From Cystobasidiopsis lactophilus (Eukaryota > Basidiomycota > Agaricostilbomycetes > Agaricostilbales > Chionosphaeraceae), in NCBI GenBank assembly GCA_001599975.1, contig BCIO01000003.1, forward strand, positions 248,001-312,000: a DNA stretch of 64,000 bases, written 5' to 3'. Below, piece by piece: positions 44,787 to 55,073 of the stretch (position 1 is its first letter; each line of letters opens with the position of its first letter). The notes below the pieces were generated by a model, which was not told the DNA's origin, made no database searches, and worked only from the letters and a program-made list of their open reading frames with translations. Both the position numbers and the translations under genes were made by a program.

Positions 44787-45180
44787 CTTAATTGGGCGTT
44801 CAAGGGTGGCGTTGTTCCGGGTTTTACTTTTGTATTATATGGCAACCGAATAAGGGTCGAGTGAACCAGGAAATCCTCACTGCACCAGAAGCGCAAGAGA
44901 GAACCTCAACGTCGCCACAGCCTCGGCCCGCGCCTTCATTGACCTGAGCCGGCGACCTTCCCTTTGTCTCGCCGTCTGGCTTCTACGCTAGCTTTTGGCG
45001 TGCTGTTAATTGGATTCTCCTTACTTCAGCCAAGAGCCTGCTCGCACCAGACGCCTCCCTTTTAGCTTCGTCGGCCGCCCTTCGGCGTTTATTGCCCTGA
45101 AAGTTCTCCTTCTCCAGTCAACGAGAGCTGTCAAGTTCTACTCACCCTTGTGGCTCTCGAAAGACTTCCTCTGCGAAAAC
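44787..45180. promoter_or_regulatory. intergenic region carrying the first copy of a duplicated leader
   Basis: Bases about 45025–45140 contain AGCCAAGAGCCTGCTCGCAC and further matching sequence found again at about 46486–46575, upstream of F-box copy 4. See findings. Confidence 0.55.
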
Positions 45181-46216
45181 ATGACGCCCTCGGCTTCTGC
45201 TTCCGCTTCGGGTACCTCGATGATCCCAAGCTTGAAAAGGACTCTGGCTGATTGGGCCAAGCTGAACGTCCCTCCAACCACATCACAGGGCTTCTATGCT
45301 TTTCACACGTTCAGCTGCAAGTTGAACAGGCAACAGGTCGAGGAGCTGGGAAAGGCCATCAACTTCGAGAAGACCCGCTTCAGAACATCCTACGACTCGA
45401 GCACCGGCCTCTTTTGCGTCAAGAGGCCCACTCCCCCCTCTGAAGTGGCGGCCGGGGAGCTTGGCGGTCTGGTCTACATTGACCTCAATATGCGAGGACT
45501 ATGGGACAACTTTTGCGCAATGGGCAGCACGAGTGCGTTTCTTCATTTGCTTGTTCAACAGGCTTTCTGACTTGGACTGCGTAGCCGTCCAGACAAGAAG
45601 TGGGTCGCACAAGGAGCCGGACTACTCGGTTGGGCTCGAGCATCGACCTGGCCATAAGCCCGTCTGGAGCGTGGAAGTTGCCGTGACGGATGATCTCAGG
45701 AAACTATGGAGGGACGCGGAACAATGGCTCTGCGATCCCCTGACCTTTGGACTGGTATGTTTTATGATGTTCCTTCGTTACATGTGTGATCTAAGTAACT
45801 GCCAAAATGAAGACCAACTTGGTGACGACCATCGCGATAATGTCTGAGCCGCCGGTCAGCTTTCCTGACATCGCCAACCGAGTACCTGCCGGCACCTTGC
45901 TACCTTTAGTTCTGATTCAACACTGGGTCGTCGACCCCAACGACAACACGACCGTTCAAGAGCACCCCGGCCTGCCTTCGGTGTTGTGGCCTATAGACCA
46001 GCCCGTGGATCTCAGCATTCCCTTCGACCTGTTTAGGGACGTTGCAGATAACATTCTGGCCATCCAGAATCAGCCGCCTCTTGTTCTCTCGGCCGCTTCC
46101 GTACAGCAAGTCCTCAAAAAGGTCTGCCGCGCTTGGCAGGGCTATTACCCAGGTACTTTTTTGGTATTGCCAGTCATTTTCTGTACTAATATGGTGCTCG
46201 TTTGACAGAGTCCTGA
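45181..46216 (+). CDS. unknown protein with a possible PD-(D/E)XK-like core
   Basis: The ATG at 45181 gives MTPSASASASGTSMIPSLKR. The first exon contains TLADWAKLNVPP and YIDLNMRGLWDNF. Introns about 45532–45585, 45754–45811 (GTATGT…GAAG) and 46153–46208 (GTACTT…TTGACAG, with a TACTAAT branch site) are proposed. The second exon has HKEPDYSVGLEH and WSVEVAVTDDLRKLWRDAEQW. An acidic D, then E in a β-strand, then a helix ending in a Trp-Leu pair resembles the Uma2/restriction-endonuclease-like fold seen in repetitive fungal families. The Lys of the motif is not evident. The fold assignment is weak and no function is claimed. Confidence 0.6.
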
Positions 46217-46690
46217 TCTTCTTCATCAACTTGTTCATCCGAGCCTTCCTTCGCTTGTATACATCTCTTGTCTTGTAACAGTCTGAAACCGAAAAACCTT
46301 GCTGTTCCTGTTGCTCGCGAGGCTTGTGAGAGTAGACCAGAAGCGTGGTTTCAAGCCGGCTTCAGCCTCAGCCTTGCGCCACCTTCTCTCCAATTCTTGA
46401 CCTGTGCCGGCGATCTTCCTGCCTCGCTATCTGGCTTCAGCGAGAGCTCTTGTCGTGCTTTAGATCGCACTCTCCACACTCCAGCCAAGAGCCTGCTCGC
46501 ACCAGACGCCTCCCTTTTAGCTTCTTCATCCCCGGGCCCATCTCCTTCTCCTGTCAACGAGAGCTGTCAAATTTTGTTGCTGTCCCGTTGCTCTTGCAAG
46601 AGTCCAGTTCTCATTGTAAGCCATTTTAACCGCTCTGCCACGGGTGAACGTCTCTCGAATCAAGGCAGCAGGACTGCGCCAGTGGCAATC
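46217..46690. promoter_or_regulatory. intergenic region carrying the second copy of a duplicated leader
   Basis: About 46486–46575 repeats the leader found upstream of the 45181 gene. It lies about 120–200 bp before the F-box copy 4 start. An upstream in-frame extension of that F-box ORF (from 46268) lies here but begins at a non-ATG codon and is probably untranslated. Confidence 0.55.
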
Positions 46691-48052
46691 ATGCTCCTCA
46701 CCGACCTGCCCCTCGAAATCCTGCGCGAAATTGCTGGCCACTTGCGCCTGACCCCAGAGATTTCCTTCGACGAGTTAAGCCTCATGTACCAGGATGGAGC
46801 CCCGGACCACACCGTGGCCCTTCCCAGATTGTTCTTGGGATGGAATGCATCCGGCGATTACGAGGAACCACCGCCCAACTTGGCCATTCTCACGACTAGC
46901 CGAGTCATATTTGAAGCTTTCACTCCCGTCTTCTGGCGCTCTGTCCATGTCTCTCCGCCCTACCAGAGCCGTTCGCCTGCGGCGGAAGCCAAACTCTTCG
47001 ACCTGTTTCGATCTGCCGTGCTGGCTCTGCAACGTCCCCTGCTGCATGTGCAAAAAGTCAATGTTGGCTTTATGGATCAAGCTCGGATGAATTACATACA
47101 CGCCATGCTTTCGACACCAGCTTTCGAGAAACGAGATCCGGTTCGCCTCGCCTTGGCCTTGAGCGACTTCGGAGCTCAGCAGATGCAAATGTTGCTGGCA
47201 AGCGATGTCCTGGATAAAGGCTGTCTGGAGGAGTTGACGATTCTTCACCTGGCCGCCCCTCTCGATCTGGACGTCTTTCCCCGTTTGCAAAGAGTGAATG
47301 TCATCGCCACTGAATGGGCTCTTCGATATCGGGGCCAGAGCTACGTTCTTGGAGGTCAAGACGAGATCGCCTGGGTCGCCCGAGCTGGTCAGCTTCACGC
47401 CATGTCGCTGCGCATTGTGCTCCACCGTCAGCACCCATTCGTGCAAGAGCAGGGGAGGACTTGGTTGCGCACAATTTGTGCTCCTCATGCTACCGGTCCA
47501 GAAAGCATGCGGCTCTTCTTTCTGCCGCTAGAGGATGTGCAGCTCAACTGGCCGCAAACGATGGGCGATCTGCCCTCCACGCTGATTGAGCTCGAGGTCG
47601 GCTTTGTCTACTCGATGCGCAACTTTGGGACAGCCGCGGTCGCCTCCAATCTGAATGACTACACGCCTTTACGACATCTGACCGCTTTGAAGAAATTGAC
47701 GATTTCCATCTCCAACTTCGAATTCCAACTAGAGCCTAGCGACCCGGCGAATATTGAAGATCACGGCGTCTTGTCGTTAGAAACACTGGCTCTGCCCAGC
47801 TTAGAGACTCTTTGCGTGAAGTTTGGTTTGGTTTGGGGGGCAATCGCGGACGAGCATGCGCCGGCGCTGGTCAGCTCTGTTGCGCGCTTGCTGGAAGCGG
47901 ATCCGTCGCGGCTTCCGTACTTGCGCTGCATACAGCTGTCGCGATCAGAGCTCACTCCGTCGCCGATTGACTTGGAGGACGAGGTGGCCAACTTCCCAGA
48001 ACGACCCGGTGTCACGGTCGAGATCATCGAGTACCGGGACTTTGGTCTTTGA
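46691..48052 (+). CDS. F-box protein, cluster copy 4
   Basis: MLLTDLPLEILREIAGHLRL is the F-box. The body has YRGQSYVLGGQDEIAW, DYTPLRHLTALKKL and GVLSLETLALPSLETL, landmarks closest to the solitary gene at 14525–15886. It forms a second subfamily distinct from cluster copies 1–3. It is intronless through the stop at 48050–48052. Its leader is shared with the upstream nuclease-like gene. Confidence 0.87.
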   Translation: MLLTDLPLEILREIAGHLRLTPEISFDELSLMYQDGAPDHTVALPRLFLGWNASGDYEEPPPNLAILTTSRVIFEAFTPVFWRSVHVSPPYQSRSPAAEAKLFDLFRSAVLALQRPLLHVQKVNVGFMDQARMNYIHAMLSTPAFEKRDPVRLALALSDFGAQQMQMLLASDVLDKGCLEELTILHLAAPLDLDVFPRLQRVNVIATEWALRYRGQSYVLGGQDEIAWVARAGQLHAMSLRIVLHRQHPFVQEQGRTWLRTICAPHATGPESMRLFFLPLEDVQLNWPQTMGDLPSTLIELEVGFVYSMRNFGTAAVASNLNDYTPLRHLTALKKLTISISNFEFQLEPSDPANIEDHGVLSLETLALPSLETLCVKFGLVWGAIADEHAPALVSSVARLLEADPSRLPYLRCIQLSRSELTPSPIDLEDEVANFPERPGVTVEIIEYRDFGL

Positions 48053-48395
48053 GGTGAGCGCGGCTGATTCATTTAGAAATAGGTCTCGGAACTCATCAAA
48101 GGCGTCGTAGTCGAGTGTCCTTTGCCTGGCTCTAAGGACATTGTCATCTGAGCTTCAAGAGCTGTTCGTGAGTGACTCCATTTATGCCCTCCTCATCCTT
48201 GAGTCTGATCTGAACTGAGCATTGGGATTCGATACAGCTCTTCTTCACCCTTCTTGAGTACGAGGGATGCCTTTCGAACAACGACAAGAAGATGTTCCTT
48301 TGAAGACAGCCCCAGAGTGTTTCGCCAACGAACGAGCGTACGAAGGCCTGAACTCCAGCTACCATTTCTTCCTAATCATAGAGACCCGAACCACC
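48053..48395. other. intergenic, no gene seen
   Basis: A 343-bp gap before the small-protein gene, with no supported ORF. Confidence 0.4.
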
Positions 48396-48685
48396 ATGTC
48401 CAACTACCTAGCTTCCGGCAGTAGGTGGCGCTCTTTGCTCAGGTCAGCCCTCGAAACAATTTGATGTTTTGGACAGTCAAACTTGTCATGGTTGTAGGCC
48501 GGACCATCGAAACCTACAAGGCCGTGCGCGCGTGGATCAAGCAAACTGGCGTTCAATTGTCTCAAAGAGCTCTAGACGCTCTGGCCCAACTCAACAATCG
48601 CTTACTTACCCCACAGCAGGAGGCAGCGTTGCTCACCATTCTCCATGAGGAAACGCACGGTGCTCTGTACTTTCGAGTAGTTTGA
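48396..48685 (+). CDS. predicted 70-residue small protein
   Basis: The ATG at 48396 sits in an ideal CCACCATGT context. Exon 1 (MSNYLASG) is joined by an intron of about 77 nt (GTAGGT…GTTGTAG) to SRTIETYKAVRAWIKQTGV, then LSQRALDALAQLNN and LTPQQEAALLTILHEETHG, ending YFRVV. The product is rich in helix-forming residues, with no signal peptide or membrane segment. No homologue comes to mind. It lies between F-box copy 4 and the ankyrin-like gene, on the same strand. Confidence 0.5.
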
Positions 48686-48988
48686 TTGGGGAGGGTGGCA
48701 TACGCTTTGTCGCGGACCTCCACCTCGCTCGCTCGTCATTCTCTCGATTCGATTCGCTTCCCTCCCGCTCCCCTCCCTTCCCCATTCTTGCCTCCTTTCT
48801 CCCTCGCACTTTGAACTTGTACCTCTTTTAAACTCAGAGTTGCCTTTGCTCTTGTTTGTTTTTGCCACCACTCGTAAACAACCGGCGTTCCAGCCCGAAC
48901 GTCTCGTGAAAACGTTTTCCTGCAACCCTGTCAACGTTCTGTCGCCTTCTTCTCGCCTTGTTGTGACCTTGAGCCGCCAACAGCAAGA
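48686..48988. promoter_or_regulatory. pyrimidine-rich promoter/leader of the ankyrin-like gene
   Basis: CT-rich runs (about 48716–48830) precede the ATG at 48989. No ORF is supported. Confidence 0.45.
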
Positions 48989-50057
48989 ATGGCAGGAGCA
49001 GCGCGGCCTCGCCTGCCGACCGAGTTAATCGAGAGGATCGTGACGCTGACCAAGGACTGGGAGCTGGCCACGGCGCTGGGCGTGTCGACGCCGATTGCGT
49101 TCAACCCGGTCTGGCACCAGGCCACTACCTTAGACTGGGCCATCCTGAGCTGCTCGCTGGCGAAAGTGAAGCAGGTCGTCGACCAAGGCGGCTCGCCCGT
49201 CTCGTTGGGCTTGAGCCAATGGGGCTGCCGCTGTTTGTTGCGCTTCGGCCACGTCGAGGTGCGTTCACTGCGCTATTTTCAAGTCGAGTCGAACCTGAAA
49301 GTCACGAGAACGGCTTTAGATCCTCGACTATCTGTTCCGCAACCCAAAGACGGCCTCGCAACTGGTGTCCGTCGCCGGCCCTTTGATCGCTCCCATCGCT
49401 TCCGCCTGGGGCCGGGTCAGCATCCTGGAATGGGCCCGCTTGAACCTGTACACGCCGGAGAACAAGGACGCGCTGATCACCGAGGAGGCCATCGACGAAG
49501 CTTCGAGGCATGGCCAGCTCGCCGTGCTCGATTGGTGGTTCGCGTCCTCCGAGCTGCACCCGCTCAAGTACTCGGAGAACGCGCTGTCGTCGGCGACGGT
49601 CAAATCGCAGGTGGAGGTGCTGGATTGGTGGAAGGCGTCCGGCCTGGCTTTGAAGATGGGCAACGTGCTCGACTTTGCCTCGATGGCCAAATCCACCTTG
49701 TCCTTGGACTGGTGGGCCAGGCAGACCGACTTGGAACCGAAGTACACCAAGGCCGCGCTCTACTCGCTCTCCAACAATGGCAAGCTCAAGCTATTATCCT
49801 GGTGGTTGGCCCAGAATCGGTTCCCGCTCATCTACGACAAGGAGGTGCTGCTGGGCGCCACCAAGCATGGCCAGGTCGAGGTGCTGCAGTGGTGGAAGGA
49901 GGCCGGGCTGGACATTGAGTACCGGCTGTTCGACGTCGAGGAGGCGCTCGAGGACGCCGTCGAGGAGCACAAGGCCGAGTGCAAGGAGTGGTGGGCCAAG
50001 CAGGGCTACCAGGACGAGATGGGCGTCGTGGACTGGATGAAGGTCAGGAGGCTTTAA
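48989..50057 (+). CDS. ankyrin-like repeat protein with F-box-like N-terminus
   Basis: MAGAARPRLPTELIERIVTL looks like a short F-box-type start. Intron 49259–49319 (GTGCGT…CTTTAG) joins RFGHVE to ILDYLFRNPK. Five degenerate repeats of about 30 residues follow, each with a helix ending in a Trp pair: AVLDWWFASS, EVLDWWKASG, LSLDWWARQT, KLLSWWLAQN, EVLQWWKEAG. This LDWW type is common in large basidiomycete ankyrin-like families. The C-terminus is acidic and ends MKVRRL. Length is about 335 residues. The likely role is a protein-interaction scaffold, perhaps a ubiquitin-ligase adaptor if the F-box is real. Confidence 0.8.
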
Positions 50058-51480
50058 GGCGGGGCGATTGGGAGTGAACGGCAGAATCAGGCTCGCCAGG
50101 TGCGTTTGGGCTGCTTCCCTCATTATTGCCTTGGACACAGGCGCTAATCCAGCAGTTCATGTGTACAGCTGATTGCTCTGGATCAGGGCCAAGAGGTGGG
50201 TTCATAGTGGCCGAGCACCACAGCCATCTCAGGCTGACCCGGGCGACATCTTCCACAGCTTCGTCGCCTTCCCTCCTTCGCGTGCCTCCACTTCTTGACA
50301 GCACTGCATGGAAGCTTTACCCTTGAAATGTGGCTCGCCGAGCTCAGAATGAAGTACGGCTTACAGCGTTCCGCCGCTCTCCACCGCTCACCCGACCCCG
50401 AAATCTGCAAGTTTCGTCGCGGTTGATTCATGCCGCTTGGCTCTTGCGCCATTCGGTATGTTGCTGGTGGAAGGTGCCCAAGGTGGACCAAAGGTGCGCT
50501 GGCTTCTTCCACTCTCGCTCTTTTGGGCTTGGGGTGATATTCGCCGCACAGGCTTTCGTACTTTTCCTTAGCTTAATGGGCGCTTCCTCTGTCCTCGGCA
50601 TAGGTGCGTTTGATTTGCAACTTTAGATCTCTGGGAGAGAGTTCTAAAGCATGTCAGCAAAGCACAGATTTGGGCAGATGGTGGGCTCAGCTCCTACTCT
50701 CATCCAAATGCAGGATTCAGGTTGAAGAATGATTGCCACAGACCAGCTATCGCACATCTTATGACACTTGTCTGGCTTCCAAGGTGCGCATTAGCCCCCA
50801 CCTCATGAGATCCTCTCACGAACTCAGTCTGTCCATTGCGCGTGCACAGACTTTACGTCTCCCTTGGCCCGCTATTGAAGCTCCCTTAGCTTCATGATGA
50901 TGTGAAATATGATCGGTGAGCAAGGAGTTCATCTTTGAGGTCCCTTCTACTTCAGAACTCAGCGAAGACTTCGTGTTCACAGACTCAGCCGCCACTTCGA
51001 GCGCGCTTATCCTTCTCCTCACTTTCTATGCTTTGTCGTCTTATGAGAGAGGTGTCAATGGTGATCTTGTTCTCAAGGGCGAAGAAGGACAGGTACCGGA
51101 TAAATGACATGCGCAGTTGGCTCAGGCAGGGGTGGCGTTCATTCGTGGGCACTAGCTCATGTCAGGGGTGGCGGCGGGATTTGCTTTATTGTGAGAGAGT
51201 ACGAACTGCTACAGGATTGCAAGAATGGTACAAGAGAGATAATGAGAAGCCAATCAACTTCCGGTGCGTGGTGGCAAAGATCATCCCGCTTGAGATATAT
51301 AAGCTGGAGGGGAAGAGACTGTAGGCGAGAGTTGCTCATAGAAAGGAGAAAGACATGATTCTTGAAAGGTCGTGATAGGCAAAGACAGTGGGGAAGGCAA
51401 AGGAGCATATTCAAAGTTGAGGTGAAGGTGCAATCAATCGCATCATTCTGCAAACGCACGTCTGTCAAACGACCACACTC
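50058..51480 (+). other. ORF-free region with intron-like segments
   Basis: Four segments begin GTGCG and end ACAG: 50100–50140, 50494–50551, 50604–50667 and 50784–50849. The last three have GCACAG acceptors like those of the 33.3–35.6 kb array, but the flanking sequence differs. No frame stays open across them. The first lies 42 nt after the ankyrin-like stop and could be a 3'-UTR intron. From about 50900 to 51480 I see nothing I can name. Confidence 0.45.
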
Positions 51481-51486
51481 TTTCTA

Positions 51487-52014
51487 TCAGTAGTTATGCC
51501 TACTGTCGTGAGGTTCCCGTTTGACCTGATGGGCATCGTGAGGTTCCGGTTTGACCTGATGGGCATCGTGAGGTTCCGGTTTGACCTGATGGGCAGGTGG
51601 GTGAGCCTCCGGTTCGCCCTGATGGGCAGCTGGATTTTGTTGGCAAGGAGGGTTGCAATCCTCGGGAATGACATCCACGTCCGGCAGAGTTGAAGTCCGC
51701 GATCTGCAACACACACTATAATTTTGACGTATGGCAAGGCGCCTGGTGGCGTCCAGATCACTCAGGCCCAAGTGCGTATGGACGTAAGCGTAACACATCT
51801 TGTGAACGGCGGTCCCATCTTGGAAAACCTGAAAGGGCGTCGCCCCGTCAAAGTTGTCGGCAATGTAGTGCATCCCAGGATAATGATGGGCGAATATCCA
51901 CAAGCCATCCGCCACATCTTGAAGCTCCTGGCAGGGTTGCTGTACGCCTTTGCCAGACGCGTGCACCCGATGGCACCACTGGCATTTTCGCTGCCACCAC
52001 TGCCAGACGCACAT
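51487..52014 (-). CDS. unknown Cys/His/Trp-rich protein with C-terminal 10-residue repeats
   Basis: The ATG at 52014 gives MCVWQWWQRKCQWCHRVHAS, with a C…CxxCH-like cluster that could bind zinc. Next is ADGLWIFAHHYPGMHYIADN, then VHKMCYAYVHTHLGLSDL. The C-terminus contains AHQVKPEPHD repeated about three times, encoded by the 30-bp direct repeats at 51508–51597. The protein is 175 residues with no intron needed. An upstream in-frame extension of 11 codons is also open. No family is recognised. A second minus frame over the repeat is open too, so coding status rests mainly on the Cys/His-rich front half. Confidence 0.5.
   Translation of the reverse strand: MCVWQWWQRKCQWCHRVHASGKGVQQPCQELQDVADGLWIFAHHYPGMHYIADNFDGATPFQVFQDGTAVHKMCYAYVHTHLGLSDLDATRRLAIRQNYSVCCRSRTSTLPDVDVIPEDCNPPCQQNPAAHQGEPEAHPPAHQVKPEPHDAHQVKPEPHDAHQVKREPHDSRHNY
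51508..51597 (+). repeat. 30-bp direct tandem repeats
   Basis: Three units of GTGAGGTTCCGGTTTGACCT plus GATGGGCATC, nearly identical, with a diverged fourth unit to about 51630. On the minus strand they encode AHQVKPEPHD. Confidence 0.85.
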
Positions 52015-53191
52015 TTGCAAAGGGGGCTCTTCGTGGTCTATGAGCAAAGGAGTTGTTCAAAGCCTGCGTTAGACGGATGAACAGCAGCGCCCGGTTGCGA
52101 TGATAGGCGAGTCTGGCTAATAGGTCGTTCACGCGGGTAATTCCAAGCACGCGGAACCAAGCACGCGGAAGGACAGTTCTCAATTAATCCTGATGGTGGC
52201 GAGCAAGACCGGAAGGGAGGAGCCCAGTTGAAAGATGGAAGCAAAGACAAAGGTTGGTTCGCAGAGTAAGAACAGTCCTTGGGGAGCTTCAAAGAGCAGC
52301 AGTAAGGAGCAGACATAGAAGCACCCCAAGACTTGGTCGGAGAAGGGCAAGACAGCTGGGCGACTCGAAACTCGAGACGCAAGGACGCCTTCTAACACCA
52401 GTTTAACACTTGACCTCAACAAAGGGAGGCCGACGTCAGAAGGAGACACACAGTGTGCCACATCATTGTACATTTGTGCGTGCGTGTGTGAGGTGAGCAT
52501 GGGCACAAGTGGAGCCAAACCATTCGAAAGAGACGACCTCAGCACGAAAAGCATCTTTGGACGTTCAAGCCGGTCGGTTCGAGGCCAAATATTATGTCAC
52601 AATCGCACACAGAGAGGAACGCCGGTCCTTTGAGGTCCACTGTCTTCAAAAAGGGGAAGCACTTCAAGGCTGTCGGGGAGCAACAAATTGGGGGCGGGCA
52701 GCAACCGCGGCGGAAGTGGATCAGGTGGCGTCTTTGGTCTGGCCTGTCTTGTCGTTTGAACCGAATCTACCAAGTAATCACAATCCAAATCGAAAGCCTT
52801 TGTGGCAAGTTCGCGAGTTCGCCACCCGTCGGGCCAATGGCCATGGTGACTGAACCACTTTGTCTTGACCCTCCACCGTCACACTCTTCCTTGCCAAAAT
52901 GCGCTTGCTGTAGTCTGCTGCCAAATTGCGTGAAACCCTGGCAACTGGACGTGAAGCACAATGGCCCCTGCGCGCCCTGCAAAGCTCAGACTCGGCGGGC
53001 GGCGGCAGCTTCAGCTTGCGATGTCCTTGCCAACGACGCCGAGTTTGGGCCCTTTCTGTTGGTTGCACATTTATGCTTTGGCTTCGATGCTTTTAAGAGC
53101 GGAGCGCCCACAGAGAAAGCTAAGAATGAAGAATGCTGTGTGAAACTCTGCGGCCGCCTCCAGGTGGAGGAGTGGACTCCGAGGAGAGCCG
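52015..53191. other. region without a convincing gene
   Basis: An ATG ORF at 52594–53436 (280 codons) is open but overlaps exon 1 of the DUF6534 gene in another frame, has uneven composition, and shows no domain. It is probably chance. The rest holds the DUF6534 gene promoter. Confidence 0.4.
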
Positions 53192-54447
53192 ATGGCAGAG
53201 TGCCACACTCTCTTTCCTGTGCCGCCAATTCAAGCCTCAGCAATGGCCGTAGCGACTGCTGCCACAGCACAGGCCATGCGGGTGACGAGGTTCACGTCGA
53301 GCTTTCTCGAGATCGGGCTGTACGGCTGTGCCTTGGCCCTCGACATTCTCTGTTTCGGCAAGGGAGGCGCCAGAAAGGACCGCTTCAACCTTTGCATTGT
53401 GACTTGTCTAGACCGGACTGTGGGTTTGCGTGCTGATGCTCTCAAGCTCAGATGATTGGCATCCTTCTCTTGGACACGCTTGCTTCAGCTGGAACCATCC
53501 AAGCAGCGTATGCGCGTGGCACTTCACTAGCTCTCTTTGATATGGAATCTTCAGGTATCAAATCTTCGTGGCGACCTTTGGCGATTTCGACGGGCCAACG
53601 AGGCTCGAGGTCGGAGACGGACTACATTTGATCGCTCTTGGGTATCTGGCCAATCTAGGTAAGACTTCGGCGATTGAAAAATTGTCCAATGCGATTAAAT
53701 AATAGGTCATGGCAGCGCAACTTTTCTACGCTCGGAGGATCTACCTATTGCTCGCCGACCACCGGCTGCTGGCGATCGGCTTTGTGACGGCCATTGGCAT
53801 CACGGGACTATCGGGCAGCATCTTCATCACCCGCTCGCTCGGCTTCATGCTGAACGACACGCCTTATGTCGATGGCCAACAAATCTGGGCTTACACGGGT
53901 ATGTCCTGCTTGACTTGCCCCGCCTTTCCTACGGCACTTACTATCGCTGCAGGGCCTTGCATTGGGCCGCTGCTATCTGACGCATTTTGTTTCGTCGGAA
54001 TGGTTACCGCTCTCATGATCAGTGAGCTCTTTGTGGTGGCTGGCTGGCTTGCTCGGCCCTTCGCGCTGACGCCGATGCCAGCACGGTCACGCACACGCTT
54101 TCAGGCCACCCGCACAGCAGTGACCCGCTACATGCTGTTCTGCTGCGAGATCAACCTGCCAGGCCTGCTGTGCGCGGTTTTGGCCCCTCCCATTTTTGCT
54201 CGCCACTGACTTTTGCTAATCACGCAGTGTCTACATGCTGGCGGCTGGCTTTTATTTCCACTCTCGTCTTTCTCTAGCTTTGTTTATGGACGCCATCGTC
54301 ATGAAGGTGCGTTGGGGCTCACTCGATATGACTTCAGGTCGTTGAATCCGCCGAGTGCAGGTCTACCATCTTTCCGTCGGCGTCCTCTTGATCAGTGAGA
54401 CATCTAGCGGTAATGCTATTCGAGAGCTCATTGCCAGGGCCAAATAG
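53192..54447 (+). CDS. seven-TM-like DUF6534 membrane protein
   Basis: The first exon gives MAECHTLFPVPPIQAS and then SSFLEIGLYGCALALDILCF. Several introns are needed: GTGACT…CTCAG before ATG ATT GGC, then GTATGC, GTAAGA, GTATGT, GTGAGC and GTGCGC donors. The joined protein has MIGILLLDTLASAGTIQAAY, QIFVATFGDFDG, NLAQLFYARRIYLL, SDAFCFVGMVTALM, RYMLFCCEINLPGLLVYML and ends NAIRELIARAK. Spacing of the hydrophobic segments and the Phe-Tyr-Ala-Arg-Arg motif match DUF6534, a large basidiomycete family of unknown function. The start could instead be the ATG at about 53243. Confidence 0.75.
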
Positions 54448-55073
54448 CCAAAGTCAAGCTGGAGCCGACAATGACACTCTCTCAAGCCGCCCAAATCTTA
54501 GCGACGCAAGGCTTTCCGGATGGCTATATGGTATGCGTGAACTTCCTATGTCTCATTGTTGCTGGCTCACACAAAGTTGGGAGCAGTCTCGAGACATCGA
54601 GCTGGGAGCAATCAAATCGCAACAGGGAGCGCAGTCCCTTCGAGTGGGCCTCTTTAGCCGGGACGCTGGCACGGGCACAAAGTCGTTGGCCATAATCGAG
54701 TAAAGATGGCATGCAATGATGTTAAATGGCTGTGCGGCTGGTCCGCACTCTGTACCGAGGTTCCTCGATACGACGCCCTTGTGCTCAGATGTCGGACGCG
54801 TGAAATAAGATACCTGAGGCACGTGCAATGACATGTAAAAGAGTCTACGAGAGTACAGATACCCGGGAATGCATGGAAGAAACCGAAAAGGAGGGGCTGA
54901 CGAAGAGTGGTCGGTGGCAAAGGAGAGTGGGCCTGGCTATTCCGCCTCCATCTGAAATTTCTGACCAGTACCAAAGATGCGATCCTTTGCACAGCGAAGG
55001 GTTCGTGAGGGCTGTTTAGTAACTCTTCTTCTGGCCAAGCACAGCTGCAGCAAAAGTTGGGACACTTTAGATA
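54448..55073. other. convergent 3' intergenic region
   Basis: A 626-bp gap between the DUF6534 stop and the acyl-CoA dehydrogenase stop. ORFs here lack support. Confidence 0.45.

Noticed and set aside
52594-53436. 280-codon ATG ORF
   Set aside because: Overlaps the first exon of the DUF6534 gene in another frame, has no domain and patchy composition.
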